Of a DNA stretch of 64,000 nucleotides, positions 28,083 to 37,960 are shown in pieces. The notes beneath the pieces are model-generated. The model was given only the letters and a program-made list of their open reading frames with translations. It had not been told where the DNA came from and made no database searches. Source of the DNA: Clostridium sp. D43t1_170807_H7 (GTDB lineage Bacteria > Bacillota > Clostridia > Clostridiales > Clostridiaceae); NCBI RefSeq assembly GCF_015555905.1, contig NZ_JADNLK010000004.1, positions 62,001 through 126,000 of the forward strand, in the 5' to 3' direction. How positions within the stretch are numbered: the stretch's first letter is position 1; every line of letters begins with the position of its first letter. A program made the position numbers and the translations under genes.

Positions 28083-29324
28083 TTATGAAGATTTTAGTAT
28101 ATGAATAGTAGGATTATTTAATACTTTATTCGCTACCTCGTATATTTCATCAGCAGTTATTGTATTTAAACTATCCATATCTTTTAAAAATTCAAATATA
28201 TCTTCACCTTCTAAGCTTTGACTTAATATATAGCTACATAACTCAACTGAATCTTCTAATGTGGATATAACTGCAGTTTTATGAACTTTCTTCATTATAT
28301 TTAAATCATTCTCTCCAATTATTATCTTTCTAAACTTAATATCCTTAAAAATTTCTTCAATTGCACTAGCAGCATCATCAATATCTTCTTCATCAACAGC
28401 AGTATATACATATAAAGTTCTTACATTTTGAGTAATATCTAAATGAGAATATATATCATATGCTAATCCTCTATTTTCTCTTACTTCTCTAAATAATAAA
28501 GAGTTAGCACTTTCCCCTAGTCTGTGATTTAATATTCTTAAAGGTAATTCATACTTTTTATCTAGGTCATAAAATGTAAATAAATAAATTATTGTACAAA
28601 GTTCTATATTATCTTTAGTTGTTACCTTTTTTATGTGTCTATTTTTTTCATCTTTAACTACTAACTTAATACTTTCCTTTGCTTCCCACTTACTAAAATG
28701 CTTTGATATTTCCTCAAAAGCTTCTTCATGAGATAATGATGATACCATAGTTATCAATGCATTATTAGGTATATAATATTTTTTATAATACTCATAAAGC
28801 TCTTTTCTAGTAAAAGATCTTACATTTTCATCTAGCCCTGCAACATCATATCTTAATGCACTTTTCTTAAATGCTACTTCATTTATTTTTTTAAAACTAA
28901 AATCTTCTACGCTATCTTTACTTGATCTTATTTCTGCTAATATTACTCCTCTCTCCTTTTCAATCTCTTCTTCTGGAAACTTAGAGTAAATTAACATATC
29001 ACTTAATATTTCTATAGCTCTTTTTAATTCTTCTTCTAAGCAGCTTATGGAGTAAACTGTTTGAGAAAAATCTGTATAGGCATTGTATTCTCCACCTAAA
29101 GCTTCTAAATCATCATTTAACTTTTGGAATGTTCTATTTTCAGTCCCTTTAAATAACATGTGCTCTATATAATGAGAGATTCCCTTTTCACTTAAAGTCT
29201 CATTTAAGGCCCCAACTTTTACACCTATGTTAATTGATGAGATTTGGGTATCTTTCTTTATTGTTATCACTTCTAAACCATTTTCTAATTTATGCTTTTT
29301 CACATCAAAATTTATTTTTACCAT
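28083..29324 (-). CDS. M16-family zinc peptidase
   Basis: A 413-residue peptidase with the inverted zinc motif HxxEH (HYIEHMLFKGTENR near residue 50) and the third-ligand glutamate in ERGVILAEI about 75 residues on. An inactive-like C-terminal half follows (about 215-400), as in MPP/PqqL-type processing peptidases. There is no signal peptide, so it is probably cytosolic. It is the first of a possible M16-recX-transglutaminase operon. The substrate is not known. Confidence 0.92.
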   Translation of the reverse strand: MVKINFDVKKHKLENGLEVITIKKDTQISSINIGVKVGALNETLSEKGISHYIEHMLFKGTENRTFQKLNDDLEALGGEYNAYTDFSQTVYSISCLEEELKRAIEILSDMLIYSKFPEEEIEKERGVILAEIRSSKDSVEDFSFKKINEVAFKKSALRYDVAGLDENVRSFTRKELYEYYKKYYIPNNALITMVSSLSHEEAFEEISKHFSKWEAKESIKLVVKDEKNRHIKKVTTKDNIELCTIIYLFTFYDLDKKYELPLRILNHRLGESANSLLFREVRENRGLAYDIYSHLDITQNVRTLYVYTAVDEEDIDDAASAIEEIFKDIKFRKIIIGENDLNIMKKVHKTAVISTLEDSVELCSYILSQSLEGEDIFEFLKDMDSLNTITADEIYEVANKVLNNPTIHILKSS

Positions 29325-29528
29325 CGCGCCTACCTTCCCCCATCTATATAATTCTATCTAGAATTATAATATAATATGTTTGATATGTAATTACAACCTA
29401 ATAATATTTTTACACTCCATATAATTCTTTACAATATAGTTTTTATATGAATTATTTTATATCATAGTTTATAATTAAATAATAATGTTTTATAATTTAT
29501 GTAATAAACTATTTTTAAAGGAGGCATT

Positions 29529-30215
29529 ATGAACAAAACAATATTAATAATAGAAGATGAATTAAAAATAAGATTTCTTTTAAGAGATTATTTAAAAACA
29601 GAAGGATTTAATGTTTTAGAAGCTTCTGATGGTGATGAAGGATTATTTGTTTTTAAAAGCAATAAAGTTGATCTTATACTTTTAGATATAATGATGCCTA
29701 AAATTGATGGAATAACAGTATTAGAAACTATTAGAACAGTATCTAATCTTCCAATAATTTTATTAACAGCTAAAGGGCAAGAAGAGGATAAGCTATTTGG
29801 ATATGAAATGGGTGCCGATGATTATGTAACAAAACCTTTCTCACCTAAAATACTAATTGCAAAAATTAAAGCTTTATTAAAGAGAACTATTTCTGATGAA
29901 GATGATTTTAATCCTACTCAAAACTATAATGGTTTAACTATAAATAAGTTAGCTCACGAAGTAAAAATTAATAATGAAACCTTAACACTTTCTCCAAAAG
30001 AATTTGAACTTTTAGTTTACTTATCTGATAATATGGGAATAGCTTTAAGTAGGGATGTAATACTAGATAATGTTTGGGGAATAGATTACTATGGTGACTT
30101 AAGAACTGTAGATACAAATATTAAAAGACTCCGTGAAAAACTTGGGGAAAAATCTAATTATATTGTAACAGTTAGAGGAAGTGGCTATAAATTTGAGGTT
30201 CAAAATGAAAAATAG
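29529..30215 (+). CDS. OmpR/PhoB-family response regulator
   Basis: A 228-residue regulator with a receiver domain (EDE near residue 10, Asp53 in LLDIMMP, lysine in VTKPFSP) and a C-terminal winged helix (DTNIKRLREKLG, VRGSGYKFE). AAAGGAGG lies before the ATG. It overlaps the downstream kinase gene by about 11 bp and so forms a pair with it. I see no target gene next to it. The stimulus is unknown; the family fold is that of PhoP/ResD-type regulators. Confidence 0.92.
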   Translation: MNKTILIIEDELKIRFLLRDYLKTEGFNVLEASDGDEGLFVFKSNKVDLILLDIMMPKIDGITVLETIRTVSNLPIILLTAKGQEEDKLFGYEMGADDYVTKPFSPKILIAKIKALLKRTISDEDDFNPTQNYNGLTINKLAHEVKINNETLTLSPKEFELLVYLSDNMGIALSRDVILDNVWGIDYYGDLRTVDTNIKRLREKLGEKSNYIVTVRGSGYKFEVQNEK

Positions 30216-31719
30216 TATTTCAAAAAGAATAACATTAATAACCTTCGGGCTTATATCAATAGTATTTTTACTTACTTTTCTATTTCAAAATATGTTTTTT
30301 GAAGAATTTTATTTGTCAAAAAAGACTGAATCATTGATATTAGATGTTAAACGAATTAAAACCTTATATTCTTATCAAAATTTCAATACAAATAATTTAA
30401 GTAATGCTTTATTAAACTATGAAGAAAAAAACAACTCACGTATTGCCATCTTTTCTTTAGATGGTAGTATTGAATATTTATCATATTTTGATAAAAATAA
30501 TATTGAAGATATGAAATCACTTACGGATTTTTGTTCTGAGCTATTATCTGATAATGAATTAATTCAAGAAGTTTTATCAACTAATAAAATTCAAAGTACT
30601 ATTTTTACTAATAAATATAGCACTTATAAAAAGATAGGTATAATATCATCAATGTCTCTTCAAAGTGAGAATGACTCTATACTTATTTCAGTATCATCTG
30701 TTCAACCAATAAAAGAAGCAGCTAGTGTAATTCGTAGTTTTTATCTTTATTTATTTATAGGTTTTTTGATTTTAGCTATTTTCTTATCTAAAATCTATTC
30801 AAAATTAATAAGCAAACCCCTTATTAATTTAAATAATGTTGCTAAACGAATGTCTACTCTTGATTTTGATGCTAAATGTGAAGTAAATTCTGATGATGAA
30901 ATCGGAAACTTAGCTAACACACTTAACTTCTTATCGTCAAATCTTGAAAATTCACTGCAAACATTGCAAGAAAAGAATAATCAATTAGAAAGAGATATTG
31001 AAAAAGAAAGAAACCTTGAAAACATGAGAAAAGACTTTGTGTCTAGTGTTAGTCATGATTTAAAAACACCACTTGGAATAATTAGTGGTTATGCGGAAGG
31101 TTTAAAAGACGGAATTGTTTCTGGTAAAGATGCAGAAGTGTATCTTGAAACAATAATAGATGAGGCAACTAAAATGAATCTTCTATTAACAAACATGCTT
31201 GATTTATCAAAACTTGAATCAGATACTATTAATCTAAACTTAGAATCATTTAATATAGTAAGACTACTTCAAGGTATGGTAAAAAGATTTTCATTAGAAT
31301 TACAAAATAAAGAACTAACGATTACATTTAATTTACCTGAATATGCATATGTAGAAGGAGATATTATGACATTAGAAAGAGTTGTTCAAAATCTACTATC
31401 TAATGCAATAAAATATACTCCTAGAGGAAATGAAATTATTATATCTGTTATTGAAAGTGAAACACTGTATTTAATTTCATTTGAAAATAAGGGAATTACT
31501 ATTCCTACTAATGAGCTTGATAATGTTTTTGCAAAATTCTATAGACTTGATAAATCTGGTGATAGAACTAAAAATAGTTATGGTCTTGGATTAGCTACAG
31601 TAAAGAGAATCTTAACACTTCATAATAGTGATTTTTCATTAAATAATGGTGAAAATAGTGTTATATTCACCTTTACACTAAAAAAACAAGACTTAATAAT
31701 ATCCGACGACTTTGAATAA
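30205..31719 (+). CDS. HAMP-containing sensor histidine kinase
   Basis: A 504-residue membrane kinase. The first transmembrane helix (about 8-28) is followed by a 150-residue extracellular sensor domain and a second helix (about 175-195). A HAMP domain (about 200-250, SKPLINLNNVAKRMST) precedes the H-box SSVSHDLKTPLGIISGYAEG and the ATPase domain (NLLSNAIKYTP, KFYRLDKSGDR, YGLGLATVKRI). I start it at ATG 30205, with GAGG upstream and overlapping the regulator's end, not the earlier in-frame GTG. It pairs with the upstream regulator. Confidence 0.92.
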   Translation: MKNSISKRITLITFGLISIVFLLTFLFQNMFFEEFYLSKKTESLILDVKRIKTLYSYQNFNTNNLSNALLNYEEKNNSRIAIFSLDGSIEYLSYFDKNNIEDMKSLTDFCSELLSDNELIQEVLSTNKIQSTIFTNKYSTYKKIGIISSMSLQSENDSILISVSSVQPIKEAASVIRSFYLYLFIGFLILAIFLSKIYSKLISKPLINLNNVAKRMSTLDFDAKCEVNSDDEIGNLANTLNFLSSNLENSLQTLQEKNNQLERDIEKERNLENMRKDFVSSVSHDLKTPLGIISGYAEGLKDGIVSGKDAEVYLETIIDEATKMNLLLTNMLDLSKLESDTINLNLESFNIVRLLQGMVKRFSLELQNKELTITFNLPEYAYVEGDIMTLERVVQNLLSNAIKYTPRGNEIIISVIESETLYLISFENKGITIPTNELDNVFAKFYRLDKSGDRTKNSYGLGLATVKRILTLHNSDFSLNNGENSVIFTFTLKKQDLIISDDFE

Positions 31720-31727
31720 TATTTTTC

Positions 31728-31945
31728 ATCAAGTGAAGCCAAAAAATAATGATATAACCTCCAGGAATGGTGTAATTTACGTTAAGAATTTATATTGTTT
31801 TTTCCGGAAAAGTGCTAAAGCTTCGAAAGTCACTTTGTTTCCTCAGCTTTTTAACGCCCTATTTCCTCCAAAAACAATTAAATTCTAAAACTTAATTACA
31901 ATATTCCTTCCGGTAATATCATTATTTTTTTCTCTTCTACTTGAT
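31728..31945. repeat. large imperfect inverted repeat, candidate structured RNA or MITE-like element
   Basis: Two arms of about 80 bp (31728-31806 and 31865-31945) are imperfect inverse complements; the ends ATCAAGT...AATAATGATAT and ATATCATTATT...CTTGAT match best. Between them are about 58 bases with a small GTG...CAC hairpin-like part. T-rich runs follow on both sides, so either strand could form a terminator-like end. It has no ORF of note. It lies 9 bp after a histidine kinase gene and may also end its transcript. It could be a non-coding RNA on the minus strand, or a miniature mobile element. Confidence 0.6.
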
Positions 31946-32015
31946 ATCCTCCGCTTCTCACTTAAAACATTATTTTTTTCTCTTCTACTTGATATCCTCC
32001 GCTTCTCACTTAAAA
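31920..32015. repeat. 48-bp perfect tandem duplication
   Basis: Two adjacent identical 48-bp units (31920-31967 and 31968-32015) contain CATTATTTTTTT, CTTCTACTTGATATCC and GCTTCTCACTTAAAA. The first copy overlaps the right arm of the inverted repeat, so the outer part of the hairpin is present twice. Only two units exist and no spacer lies between them, so it is not a CRISPR. From 32017 to the terminator at 32115 I see no further structure. Confidence 0.9.
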
Positions 32016-32114
32016 GTTAACAATTTGTGCTATAAATTATTCTGAGAATATAGTTATCTTTTTAATTAAGTATATTGGCTTTATTTTAAAATGATATGAA
32101 AATAGGTATAACAT

Positions 32115-32139
32115 AAAGGATGTCTAATGGACATCCTTT
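32115..32139. terminator. hairpin after the 32171-32578 gene
   Basis: A perfect ten-pair stem, AAAGGATGTC / GACATCCTTT, with a five-base loop. T tails are short on both strands, so it is a moderate terminator for the minus-strand gene ending at 32171. Confidence 0.6.
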
Positions 32140-32170
32140 TAAATCGCAATACTTTAAATTTATTTACCAT

Positions 32171-32578
32171 TTAAATATAGACGCGATCTATTTTTTTGAA
32201 TATTATTTCTTTTTTAACATCTAATGTTTCTCTATCTATCTCTACTTTAAATATATTAGGACAACCTTCTTCTCTCCATTTTCTCATAAATTTTGCATTT
32301 GCCTCTAAAATATAATAGTAATTCTCATCAAAATCATCTGAAAACTCTAAATATGCTAATTTACTATATCTATCTAATTTTATATTACTTTTATCTAAAT
32401 TTTTAATAATTGGTAGAAAATATTTTAATGGAATTTCATATTTGTATGTACCCTTTATTTCTTTTCCTTCAATTAAAGCTCTTTTTAGAAATCTATTTTC
32501 TTTTTCATCTAACTCTTTAAATCCAAGCTTAAATATTGGTTCATTTGCTCTATTTTTATCTATTTTTATCTTTATCAT
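32171..32578 (-). CDS. hypothetical protein, 135 aa
   Basis: A soluble protein, MIKIKIDKNRANEPIFKLGF..., rich in charged and aromatic residues, with no signal peptide or membrane helix. I start it at ATG 32578 with GGTG upstream. GTG codons upstream in frame overlap that site. It follows the SDR gene by 30 bp and could be its partner. I recognise no domain. Confidence 0.6.
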   Translation of the reverse strand: MIKIKIDKNRANEPIFKLGFKELDEKENRFLKRALIEGKEIKGTYKYEIPLKYFLPIIKNLDKSNIKLDRYSKLAYLEFSDDFDENYYYILEANAKFMRKWREEGCPNIFKVEIDRETLDVKKEIIFKKIDRVYI

Positions 32579-32608
32579 ATTAATCACCACTTTTACTTTA
32601 GCTATATA

Positions 32609-33352
32609 TTATAAAAAGCCACCATCAACTCTAATAATTTGCCCTGTTAAATACTTACAGTCATCTTTACATAAGAAGATAACTGCTTTTGCAATCTCAC
32701 TTACATCTCCAAATCTATTCATAGGGATTTCATCAACTAATTGATTTTTCTCTTCTTCGCTTAAAAAATTATTCATTTCTGTATTTATAACACCTGGTGC
32801 TATTGAATTCACTCTTATTCCAAAAGGAGCAACTTCTTTAGAAAGAGATTTTGTAAATAAGTTTAATCCACCTTTTGTAGTTGAATATACTACTTCGCAA
32901 GATGCTCCCGCTTCACCCCAAATAGATGAAATATTAATTATATTACCATTTCCTTTTGAAATCATATAATTTAATGCATATTTTGATAAATACATAGGAG
33001 CTAGAAGATTTGTATTTATTAGACTTTGGAAATTTTCATCATCAACGTCTATAAATAATCCAATTTCTGATTTTGCTGCATTATTAATTAATATATCAAT
33101 TTTTCCAAAGGTATCAATTACTTCTTTTATGAGTTCTTGACACTGTTCTTTCATTGCTATATTTTTTTTAATTACCTTAGCATACCCTCCTAACTCCTTT
33201 ATCTCTCTTAATGTTGAATTAGCACCTTCATCATCTTTAGAATAATTTATAATAACACTTGATCCATTTTTTGCAAGTTCTTTTGCTATTGCCTTTCCAA
33301 TTCCACGTGAAGCACCAGTAACTAATGCAACTTTTCCTCTTAAATCACTCAT
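32609..33352 (-). CDS. SDR oxidoreductase, probably EF-P 5-aminopentanone reductase-like
   Basis: A 247-residue classical short-chain dehydrogenase. NAD(P)-binding motif TGASRGIGKA near residue 14, NNAA near 91, the catalytic Ser in NISSIWGEAGASCEV and YxxxK in YSTTKGG near 155. The NISSIWG..GASCEV..YS..K stretch is typical of YmfI-type reductases, which finish the 5-aminopentanol modification of elongation factor P; many relatives are annotated as FabG-like. GAGGAG lies before the ATG. In other Firmicutes ymfI lies near M16 peptidase genes; here one lies 3.3 kb away. Confidence 0.8.
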   Translation of the reverse strand: MSDLRGKVALVTGASRGIGKAIAKELAKNGSSVIINYSKDDEGANSTLREIKELGGYAKVIKKNIAMKEQCQELIKEVIDTFGKIDILINNAAKSEIGLFIDVDDENFQSLINTNLLAPMYLSKYALNYMISKGNGNIINISSIWGEAGASCEVVYSTTKGGLNLFTKSLSKEVAPFGIRVNSIAPGVINTEMNNFLSEEEKNQLVDEIPMNRFGDVSEIAKAVIFLCKDDCKYLTGQIIRVDGGFL

Positions 33353-33417
33353 TATTTTCTCCTCTCTAGCTTTATTTATATTATAATTTATATTTATATT
33401 TATATCAAAATAATATA

Positions 33418-34350
33418 TTATTTATTTCTTCTTAATCTTTCTTCCTTAGCATATTGTAAGTATGCTGAAACTTCTGCTGGTCCTGCAATACTCTTTCTAG
33501 TTACCCAAAGTGAACCAGTATCTTCTGTATCAATTACCCACTTTACTAATTTTATTTTTCCTTTTTCTATTTCTATAGCTGTAATAGCTGCTGGATAAAC
33601 GCAACATCCATCATTAAAGTATGGTGGGTCATATAAATCTGGGAATCTACTATTATGTGTATGTCCACAAATAATCATTGTACAATTATCTCTAGCCCAA
33701 TTTTGCAACTTAATATCTACCCTACTTCGCTTTGTTTTGCTCTTAGCTGATCTAGTAGGATCCTTAAAACCAGCAACACCATTTAAAAACCTCCATATAT
33801 ATCTTACTAAAAATTCATTTATCCTCCATATTTCATTATTCCAAAAATCTAGTTGGTGTCCATGAGTAACCATTATTTTTTCTTTAAGAGGCTTATACAT
33901 TAAATTTATTCCTGCATAATATTCATTGTTATTTATAAACTTTATAAATTCATCTCCATAATCTGCACCTATTTTTCTTAAAGCTTTTTCTTGCCTTTGC
34001 CTAAAATTTTTTTGCCTTTTAATAAGATCATGATTTCCATAAATACAATAAATATTATTCTTCTTACTAAATTTATTAAATATTTTATATATATCATCAT
34101 AAAAATAAGCTATTTCATTGAAATTCTTATTTTTCCATAACTCGTCCCCATCACCAACTTCTATATAAGTATAATCATTTTTCAAGTAATATTTCAATGC
34201 TGTTATATATATATTTCTATTAGGTAGAAGTGAATCTGAATATGTTCCATCACCTCTATGCACATCTGAAATTAATACTATCTTACTTTCATCATCAAAA
34301 TCTAAAATAAATCCATTTTCATAAATATTATTTAACTCTTTCTCTGACAT
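33418..34350 (-). CDS. calcineurin-like metallophosphoesterase
   Basis: A 310-residue phosphoesterase with the five metal motifs: ISDVHRGDG near residue 27, GDGDELW near 62, YGNHDL near 104, MVTHGHQLDFWN near 165, and IICGHTHNSRFP near 227. It is most like the UDP-2,3-diacylglucosamine hydrolase-type branch, although this is a Gram-positive without lipid A, so the substrate is unknown. It is cytosolic, without a signal peptide. GGAGAG lies before the ATG. Confidence 0.9.
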   Translation of the reverse strand: MSEKELNNIYENGFILDFDDESKIVLISDVHRGDGTYSDSLLPNRNIYITALKYYLKNDYTYIEVGDGDELWKNKNFNEIAYFYDDIYKIFNKFSKKNNIYCIYGNHDLIKRQKNFRQRQEKALRKIGADYGDEFIKFINNNEYYAGINLMYKPLKEKIMVTHGHQLDFWNNEIWRINEFLVRYIWRFLNGVAGFKDPTRSAKSKTKRSRVDIKLQNWARDNCTMIICGHTHNSRFPDLYDPPYFNDGCCVYPAAITAIEIEKGKIKLVKWVIDTEDTGSLWVTRKSIAGPAEVSAYLQYAKEERLRRNK

Positions 34351-34522
34351 ACTCTCTCCAGTTTTTAATATTATATATTTATTTTATGAAAATAATTTAA
34401 TATTTGATAATTTCTAATATTTATTTTGTATATAAAATTTAATATCATGGCACAAACTATAATAAGACCTATTTACAAACTAATTTAATAAAATAACAAA
34501 TGATAAGTAAGGAGTAATGAAA

Positions 34523-35695
34523 ATGAATAACTTATTACTAAAAAAGAATCAATTTTTATATAAAATAATTTTATTTATTTTAATTCTATCAAGTTTAAGT
34601 ACTTTAACAGTAAGTGCATTAGAATCTCCTGAAACTAATATATCTAATATACAACAAGACTTTACTGATGTTTCTAGTGATAACGATAATAATGATGAAT
34701 TAAAACAACAATTTCAACCTTTAATAGAAAATATATTTTCAAATAGAAATTCTGCAATTTTAACTAGAGATTGTGAAGGTTTAAAAGTATTTTATGATTT
34801 GAATAAAAACGTTGGAAAATGGGCTTATGAAAATGAAGTTACTAAAACAAAATACTTTACTAATTGGTGTGAAAAACAATGTGTTTCATTTACGAAAATA
34901 AACTCTATAATTAAAGTTTCAAAGGTAAAAGAGATTGAAAAAGATGTGTATAACGTAATTTGCTATGCTTGCACAAAATTTTGTTATAGCTATGAGGATG
35001 AACCTAATATTGAAAATTATTTTAAACTTGGCACTTGCCATTATATAAATCTTAGAAAAGATGATGATAAGTATATAATTATAAAAGAATGGTATACTGA
35101 TCCTTTAGCTGATTCTCTTGATCTTAATAATATAGAATGTACTGAAATTAAAAACACTATTCTTTCTCATAAAAAATTTGATTTCACAATAGACGAAAGA
35201 ACTCAAAAAGCAATTGACTATGCTCATGAATATTGTGGAATTAGTGATAATGAAGAACATTTATTTAAATATAATAAAGAATATAAAAACTTTAATCCAG
35301 ATGGTGGTGATTGCGCTAATTTCGCCTCTCAAATTATGTTTGAAGGTGGTGGCTTTAAAAAAAATAGTACTTGGAATTATTGCAATAAAAGTGCTACAAA
35401 AGCATGGGTTAATGCCCAAGGATTTAAAAATTATTTAATAAATAGCGGACGTGGTTCTTATATAGCAAAAGGTTATTATTGTGACACTTATAAAGATGCT
35501 TTTAACCTTAGACCTGGAGACATAGTAGCTTATGAAAAGAGAGGAAGAATAACTCATGTTTCCACTGTTACTGGTTTAGATTCTAAAGGTTATCCATTAG
35601 TAACTTGCCATAATACCGATAGAATGCTTGTACCTTATGATTTAGGATGGAGTAATAGTAATATAAAGTTCCATTTTATAGATGTACATTATTAA
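34523..35695 (+). CDS. secreted protein with C-terminal amidase domain
   Basis: A 390-residue protein with a signal peptide (hydrophobic segment about 11-32, cleavage likely after VSA). A middle region of about 190 residues is of unknown fold. The C-terminal putative amidase domain (about 230-390) has YNKEYKNFNPDGGDCANFAS with its cysteine, and later DIVAYEKRGRITHVSTVTG, where a His is likely catalytic. Such domains occur in cell-wall or surface proteins. I start it at ATG 34523, eight bases after GGAG, rather than 34517, only two bases away. It has its own terminator. Confidence 0.85.
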   Translation: MNNLLLKKNQFLYKIILFILILSSLSTLTVSALESPETNISNIQQDFTDVSSDNDNNDELKQQFQPLIENIFSNRNSAILTRDCEGLKVFYDLNKNVGKWAYENEVTKTKYFTNWCEKQCVSFTKINSIIKVSKVKEIEKDVYNVICYACTKFCYSYEDEPNIENYFKLGTCHYINLRKDDDKYIIIKEWYTDPLADSLDLNNIECTEIKNTILSHKKFDFTIDERTQKAIDYAHEYCGISDNEEHLFKYNKEYKNFNPDGGDCANFASQIMFEGGGFKKNSTWNYCNKSATKAWVNAQGFKNYLINSGRGSYIAKGYYCDTYKDAFNLRPGDIVAYEKRGRITHVSTVTGLDSKGYPLVTCHNTDRMLVPYDLGWSNSNIKFHFIDVHY

Positions 35696-35700
35696 AAAAA

Positions 35701-35727
35701 GCGAAGACAAAAGTCTTCGCTCTTTTT
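35701..35727. terminator. bidirectional terminator
   Basis: An eight-pair stem GCGAAGAC / GTCTTCGC with loop AAAA, with an A-run before and a T-run after it. It ends both the secreted amidase gene and the convergent pyrophosphatase gene. Confidence 0.9.
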
Positions 35728-37825
35728 AGAAAATATGGAAAGTCAATATTACCATACCAAATACTATTGAAATTATAGACATTAACTTAATTAATATATT
35801 GATAGCTGGTCCTGAAGTATCTTTAAAGGGATCACCTACAGTATCTCCAACTACAGTACCTTTATGACACTCTGAACCTTTACCACCAAAATTACCTGCT
35901 TCGATATGCTTTTTAGCATTATCCCAAGCTCCACCAGAGTTTGACATCATAACTGCTAAAACAAATCCACATATTGTTGCTCCTGCAAGTAATCCTGCAA
36001 CTCCATTAGGCCCTAAAATTATTCCTACAACTAACGGACTTATAATAGCTATTGCTGCAATTACAAGAAGTTCTTTCTGAGAAGATTTTGTACAAATATC
36101 AACACAAGAAGCATAATCTGGTTCTGCTTTTCCATCCATTAAACCTTTTATCTCTTTAAATTGTCTTCTTACTTCAACAACTATTTTACTTGCAGCTCTA
36201 CCAACTGCACTCATTGTACAAGATGAAAATGCAAAAGTAACCATTGCACCAATAAATGCACCAATTAAAACTTGTGGATTTAATATTGATAAGTCAAAAT
36301 TAAATGCTATATTATTACTTGTTGCCATTTCTTCAATTGAATTCTTATATGCCGCTATAAATGCTAATGCTGTTAATGCAGCTGATCCAATGGCAAAGCC
36401 TTTTCCTGTTGCAGCAGTTGTATTACCTAAAGAATCTAATGCATCGGTTCTATCTCTTACTTCTGAAGGTAATCCTGCCATTTCTGCTATCCCACCAGCA
36501 TTATCAGCAACTGGTCCATAAGCATCAGTAGCTAAAGTTATACCTAAGGTAGATAACATACCCACTGAGGATATTGCTATACCAAAAAGCCCTATATTAA
36601 AATTATTAAATCCACCAGAAGCAATAAAACTAATTAATATAGAGCATCCTATTATAATTACAGGTGCTGCTGTGGATTTCATTCCAACTGACAATCCAGT
36701 AATTATTACAGTTGCAGGACCTGTTTCTGATGACTTTGCAATACTTTTTGTTGGTTTATAATTATCACTAGTATAATACTCAGTGAAAAATCCAATTAGT
36801 AAACCAGCTACAAGCCCACATAATATTGAGAAATAGATACCAATATTTTCTCTGCCTAAAATATTATTTACTACAAAATAAGATGCTATTGCAATAATAA
36901 TTGCTGAAAAATATGTTCCTCGTCTTAATGCACTTAATAATGCTTTTTGTGATACATCTTCTTTAGATTTAACAAAGAAACTACCAACTATTGAAGCCAT
37001 TACACCTATAGAAGCAATAACTATAGGAACTGCAGCACCATTTACTGAAAGACCTGCAGATACAGCCAATGCACAAGAAGATAAAATTGAACCTACATAT
37101 GATTCATAAAGGTCTGCACCCATTCCAGCAACATCACCTACGTTATCACCTACATTATCTGCTATAACAGCTGGGTTTCTTGGGTCATCTTCTGGAATAC
37201 CAATTTCAACTTTTCCAACTAAATCTGCTCCTACATCAGCGGCTTTAGTAAAAATACCACCACCAACTCTTGCAAAAAGAGCCATAGATGATGCACCCAT
37301 ACTAAACGTTAACATTGTAGCTGTTATTATTGTAATTCTTTGGTCTATCGGCATCGCTCCATAATACCAATTTAAAATAAAATACCAAATACTTAAATCT
37401 GCCAATGCTAGTCCTACAACAACTAGTCCCATAACTGAACCACTGGAAAAGGCTACTCTTAAACCACTATTTAAGCTTTTAGTACATGCATTTGCAGTTC
37501 TACTATTAGAGTTTGTAGCAATTTTCATTCCTAAATATCCACTTAACCCTGAAAAAATTCCTCCAGTTAAAAAAGCAAATGGCATAAAAATACTTACAAA
37601 CTTAAATTGAGCCAGTATAAATAAAATAATAAACATAATTACAAAAAATATTCCAACACCCTTGTATTGGCGTTTTAAAAATGCATTAGCCCCTTTTCTT
37701 ATACTTTCAGCAATATACTTCATCCTGTCTGTACCTTCATCAACTTTAAAAATTGTGTAGGTGTAGAACGCAGCAAAAATTAATGCTAAGCTTGCTCCTA
37801 CTGGTGCAAAAACCATTAAGCTCAT
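35726..37825 (-). CDS. hppA: membrane-bound ion-translocating pyrophosphatase, K+-dependent type
   Basis: A 699-residue protein with about 16 transmembrane helices. It hydrolyses pyrophosphate and pumps H+ and/or Na+ out of the cytosol. Core motifs: [20 protein letters not shown] near residue 215, then [20 protein letters not shown] at the C-terminus. The motif [10 protein letters not shown] has alanine where the K+-independent class has lysine, so it is K+-dependent by family rule. Whether H+ or Na+ is pumped cannot be told. GGGGG precedes the ATG. It stands alone, with a terminator at its end. Confidence 0.95.
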   Translation of the reverse strand: MSLMVFAPVGASLALIFAAFYTYTIFKVDEGTDRMKYIAESIRKGANAFLKRQYKGVGIFFVIMFIILFILAQFKFVSIFMPFAFLTGGIFSGLSGYLGMKIATNSNSRTANACTKSLNSGLRVAFSSGSVMGLVVVGLALADLSIWYFILNWYYGAMPIDQRITIITATMLTFSMGASSMALFARVGGGIFTKAADVGADLVGKVEIGIPEDDPRNPAVIADNVGDNVGDVAGMGADLYESYVGSILSSCALAVSAGLSVNGAAVPIVIASIGVMASIVGSFFVKSKEDVSQKALLSALRRGTYFSAIIIAIASYFVVNNILGRENIGIYFSILCGLVAGLLIGFFTEYYTSDNYKPTKSIAKSSETGPATVIITGLSVGMKSTAAPVIIIGCSILISFIASGGFNNFNIGLFGIAISSVGMLSTLGITLATDAYGPVADNAGGIAEMAGLPSEVRDRTDALDSLGNTTAATGKGFAIGSAALTALAFIAAYKNSIEEMATSNNIAFNFDLSILNPQVLIGAFIGAMVTFAFSSCTMSAVGRAASKIVVEVRRQFKEIKGLMDGKAEPDYASCVDICTKSSQKELLVIAAIAIISPLVVGIILGPNGVAGLLAGATICGFVLAVMMSNSGGAWDNAKKHIEAGNFGGKGSECHKGTVVGDTVGDPFKDTSGPAINILIKLMSIISIVFGMVILTFHIF

Positions 37826-37960
37826 AACCTTTTTCCCCCTTATTTTAGAATAAATCTTAAATAAACCTTTGTTTTAAAAATATTAAAAAGCAATATAAAA
37901 TATACCATTATAATAAAAAATAATATATTTCATATTGCTTATAAAATCTATTTTACTTTT

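Noticed and set aside
31920-32015. Possible CRISPR array
   Set aside because: Only two 48-bp units and no spacer between them; no cas genes in the window.
35214-35438. Plus-strand 74-codon frame within the secreted amidase gene
   Set aside because: It is an out-of-frame reading inside the amidase domain.
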